Assembly: GCA_964528425.1 (NCBI GenBank)
Contig: CAZGTD010000042.1
Coordinates: 1-16,086 of the forward strand
DNA: 16,086 nucleotides
DNA from: UBA3263 sp964528425
GTDB lineage: Bacteria > Bacteroidota > Bacteroidia > Bacteroidales > Muribaculaceae
Direction of reading: 5' to 3'
Position 1 is the first letter of the stretch; each line of letters starts with the position of its first letter. The notes beneath the pieces were generated by a model. That model saw only the letters and a list, made by a program, of their open reading frames with translations. It had not been told where the DNA came from and did no database searches. This document shows, one piece after another, positions 15,075 through 16,086 of the stretch. Both the position numbers and the translations under genes were made by a program.

Positions 15075-16086
15075 AACATTTTAAAAATATCATTCTTAAG
15101 GGCGCTCTTTCGGGCGCCCTTATGCTATCGGCTCTCAGCGCCGGCGCGTTCAGCCTGGACCAATGCCGCGGCTCGCGCATGCCCTATCCCGCTCCGGATT
15201 CCGTAGAGGCGGTTCCCGACACCCTGCAGCCGGTAATGATTTACCACGTCGGACGCCACGGTGCCCGCTTCGCAACGTCGCCTGACCGCTTTCTGCGCGT
15301 CGAAGCCACCCTCGAGGCCCACGCAGCGAACCTAACTCCCGCCGGAAAGCGCCTGCTGGAGATTACGCGCCGGGCGATTGACCTCACCGCCGACCGCTGG
15401 GGCGACCTCGATTCGCTCGGAATCGCCGAACAGCAGGGCATTGCCAGGCGCATGTGCATGGCTTTCCCCGGCTTGGTAATGAAACATAAAGTCAGCGCCG
15501 AGTCAAGCTATGTTGGCCGATGCGTAGCTTCGATGAATGCATTTACCGGAGTTGTAAGGCGCATGCAGTCAGGACTCGGCTCGGTTGAAACCGCATCGGG
15601 CCCGGAGTTCAACTACCTGCTGCGCCCCTTTCAGGTCGACTCAGCCTACGTCAACTGGGCTAAGGAGAAACCTTATGAACAGGTTTTGAATGACTATGCC
15701 GACAACACCGTTCCGGGCAGCGCCGTCGTTAACCATCTGATTAAGAATGCCGACTTTTCCGCCAACGACGCCCGAAAGCTGGCCGACGACGTTTACTACA
15801 CGGTCAGCTCGCTGGCCGCCATGGGCGCGCCGGATGCCGATGCGGCCATGGAACTGCTGTCGGCCGACCAATACAATGCCCTATGGCGCGTTGACAACCT
15901 GCGGCAATATCTGAGCCGGACGGCCTCAACAGTTTCGACTCTCCCCGCCGACATCGCCGCCCCGCTGGTTCAGGATATGGTTGACCGCATCGACAGCTTC
16001 ATTGCCGGGAGCGAAAGCGAAACTATTCTGCTGCACTTCGGCCACGCCGAAACGCTGATGCCGCTGCTGTCGCTGATGAGGGTGCC
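15071..16086 (+). CDS. Secreted histidine phosphatase, MINPP/phytase-like (partial, 3' end beyond window)
   Basis: The frame starts at the ATG inside the pepT stop and stays open for 338 codons to the edge. A signal peptide (about 1-26, ending SAGA-FS) is followed by a short Cys-containing stretch. YHVGRHGARF at 58-67 has the branch-2 histidine phosphatase motif RHGxR with nucleophile H63. The proton-donor motif comes at H325-A326-E327 in FGHAETLMP. HAE in place of HD is the mark of multiple inositol polyphosphate phosphatases (MINPP), including the Bacteroides enzyme known to break down phytate. Substrate is therefore inferred as inositol phosphates or another phosphate ester. Predicted periplasmic or exported. 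The C-terminus is missing from the window. Confidence 0.88.
   Translation, partial: MKHFKNIILKGALSGALMLSALSAGAFSLDQCRGSRMPYPAPDSVEAVPDTLQPVMIYHVGRHGARFATSPDRFLRVEATLEAHAANLTPAGKRLLEITRRAIDLTADRWGDLDSLGIAEQQGIARRMCMAFPGLVMKHKVSAESSYVGRCVASMNAFTGVVRRMQSGLGSVETASGPEFNYLLRPFQVDSAYVNWAKEKPYEQVLNDYADNTVPGSAVVNHLIKNADFSANDARKLADDVYYTVSSLAAMGAPDADAAMELLSADQYNALWRVDNLRQYLSRTASTVSTLPADIAAPLVQDMVDRIDSFIAGSESETILLHFGHAETLMPLLSLMRV
15097..15122 (+). promoter_or_regulatory. Hairpin overlapping the phosphatase signal-peptide codons
   Basis: TAAGGGCGC (15097-15105) and GCGCCCTTA (15114-15122) pair perfectly over 9 bp around the loop TCTTTCGG. It begins 23 bp after the pepT stop and looks like a pepT terminator stem, but lacks a T-run and is translated as residues 9-17 of the phosphatase. 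It may attenuate the last gene. Confidence 0.5.

Noticed and set aside
1..16086. CRISPR arrays or insertion sequences
   Set aside because: No regularly spaced direct repeats and no transposase-like proteins were found by eye.

Overview
The window reads as chromosome of a gut Bacteroidales bacterium, probably Muribaculaceae or a near relative. The evidence is repeated promoters of the Bacteroidota type (TTG, 19-20 bp, TAnnTTTG), little sign of Shine-Dalgarno sequences, and gene families typical of that order: an M13 lipoprotein peptidase, SlyD with a Cys-rich tail, a MINPP-like histidine phosphatase, and LPP20/CsgG-like envelope proteins. The species assignment is inference.

Left part (1-5218, minus strand). 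A compact seven-gene operon is read right to left: LPP20-like lipoprotein, secreted LPP20-like protein, 63-aa peptide, 154-aa membrane-anchored protein, radical SAM/SPASM enzyme, CsgG-like/MORN fusion, CsgG-like protein. Genes overlap or sit within 42 bp of each other. The 63-aa peptide has a basic helix-like N-terminus and a Tyr/Asp-rich C-terminal tail, and it lies 4-bp overlapped with its upstream neighbour and two genes before a complete radical SAM/SPASM maturase. This looks like a RiPP-type precursor/maturase pair embedded among envelope proteins and is the best candidate for an undescribed system. The middle of the operon is AT-rich (about 32-40% GC in sampled lines), while its first and last genes and everything to the right are GC-richer (about 50-70%).

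Control region (5219-5757). A good promoter points leftward (5632-5661) but the first gene starts some 400 nt further on, leaving a long leader with GC-rich dyads. It may hold a structured RNA or a dispersed repeated element.

Middle (5758-11128). Housekeeping genes: a GNAT acetyltransferase (plus strand), then convergent RsmF-like rRNA methyltransferase, SlyD and an M13 peptidase lipoprotein (minus strand), and a small macro-domain-like protein.

Right part (11231-16086, plus strand). tRNA-Glu(CTC) with promoter and terminator, followed by a copy of a 32-bp repeat whose inverted partner forms the first 32 bases of the window. Then an overlapping operon follows: OmpR-family response regulator, sensor histidine kinase, peptidase T, and a secreted MINPP-like phosphatase that runs off the window. 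The last three junctions all overlap, so the four genes should be expressed together.
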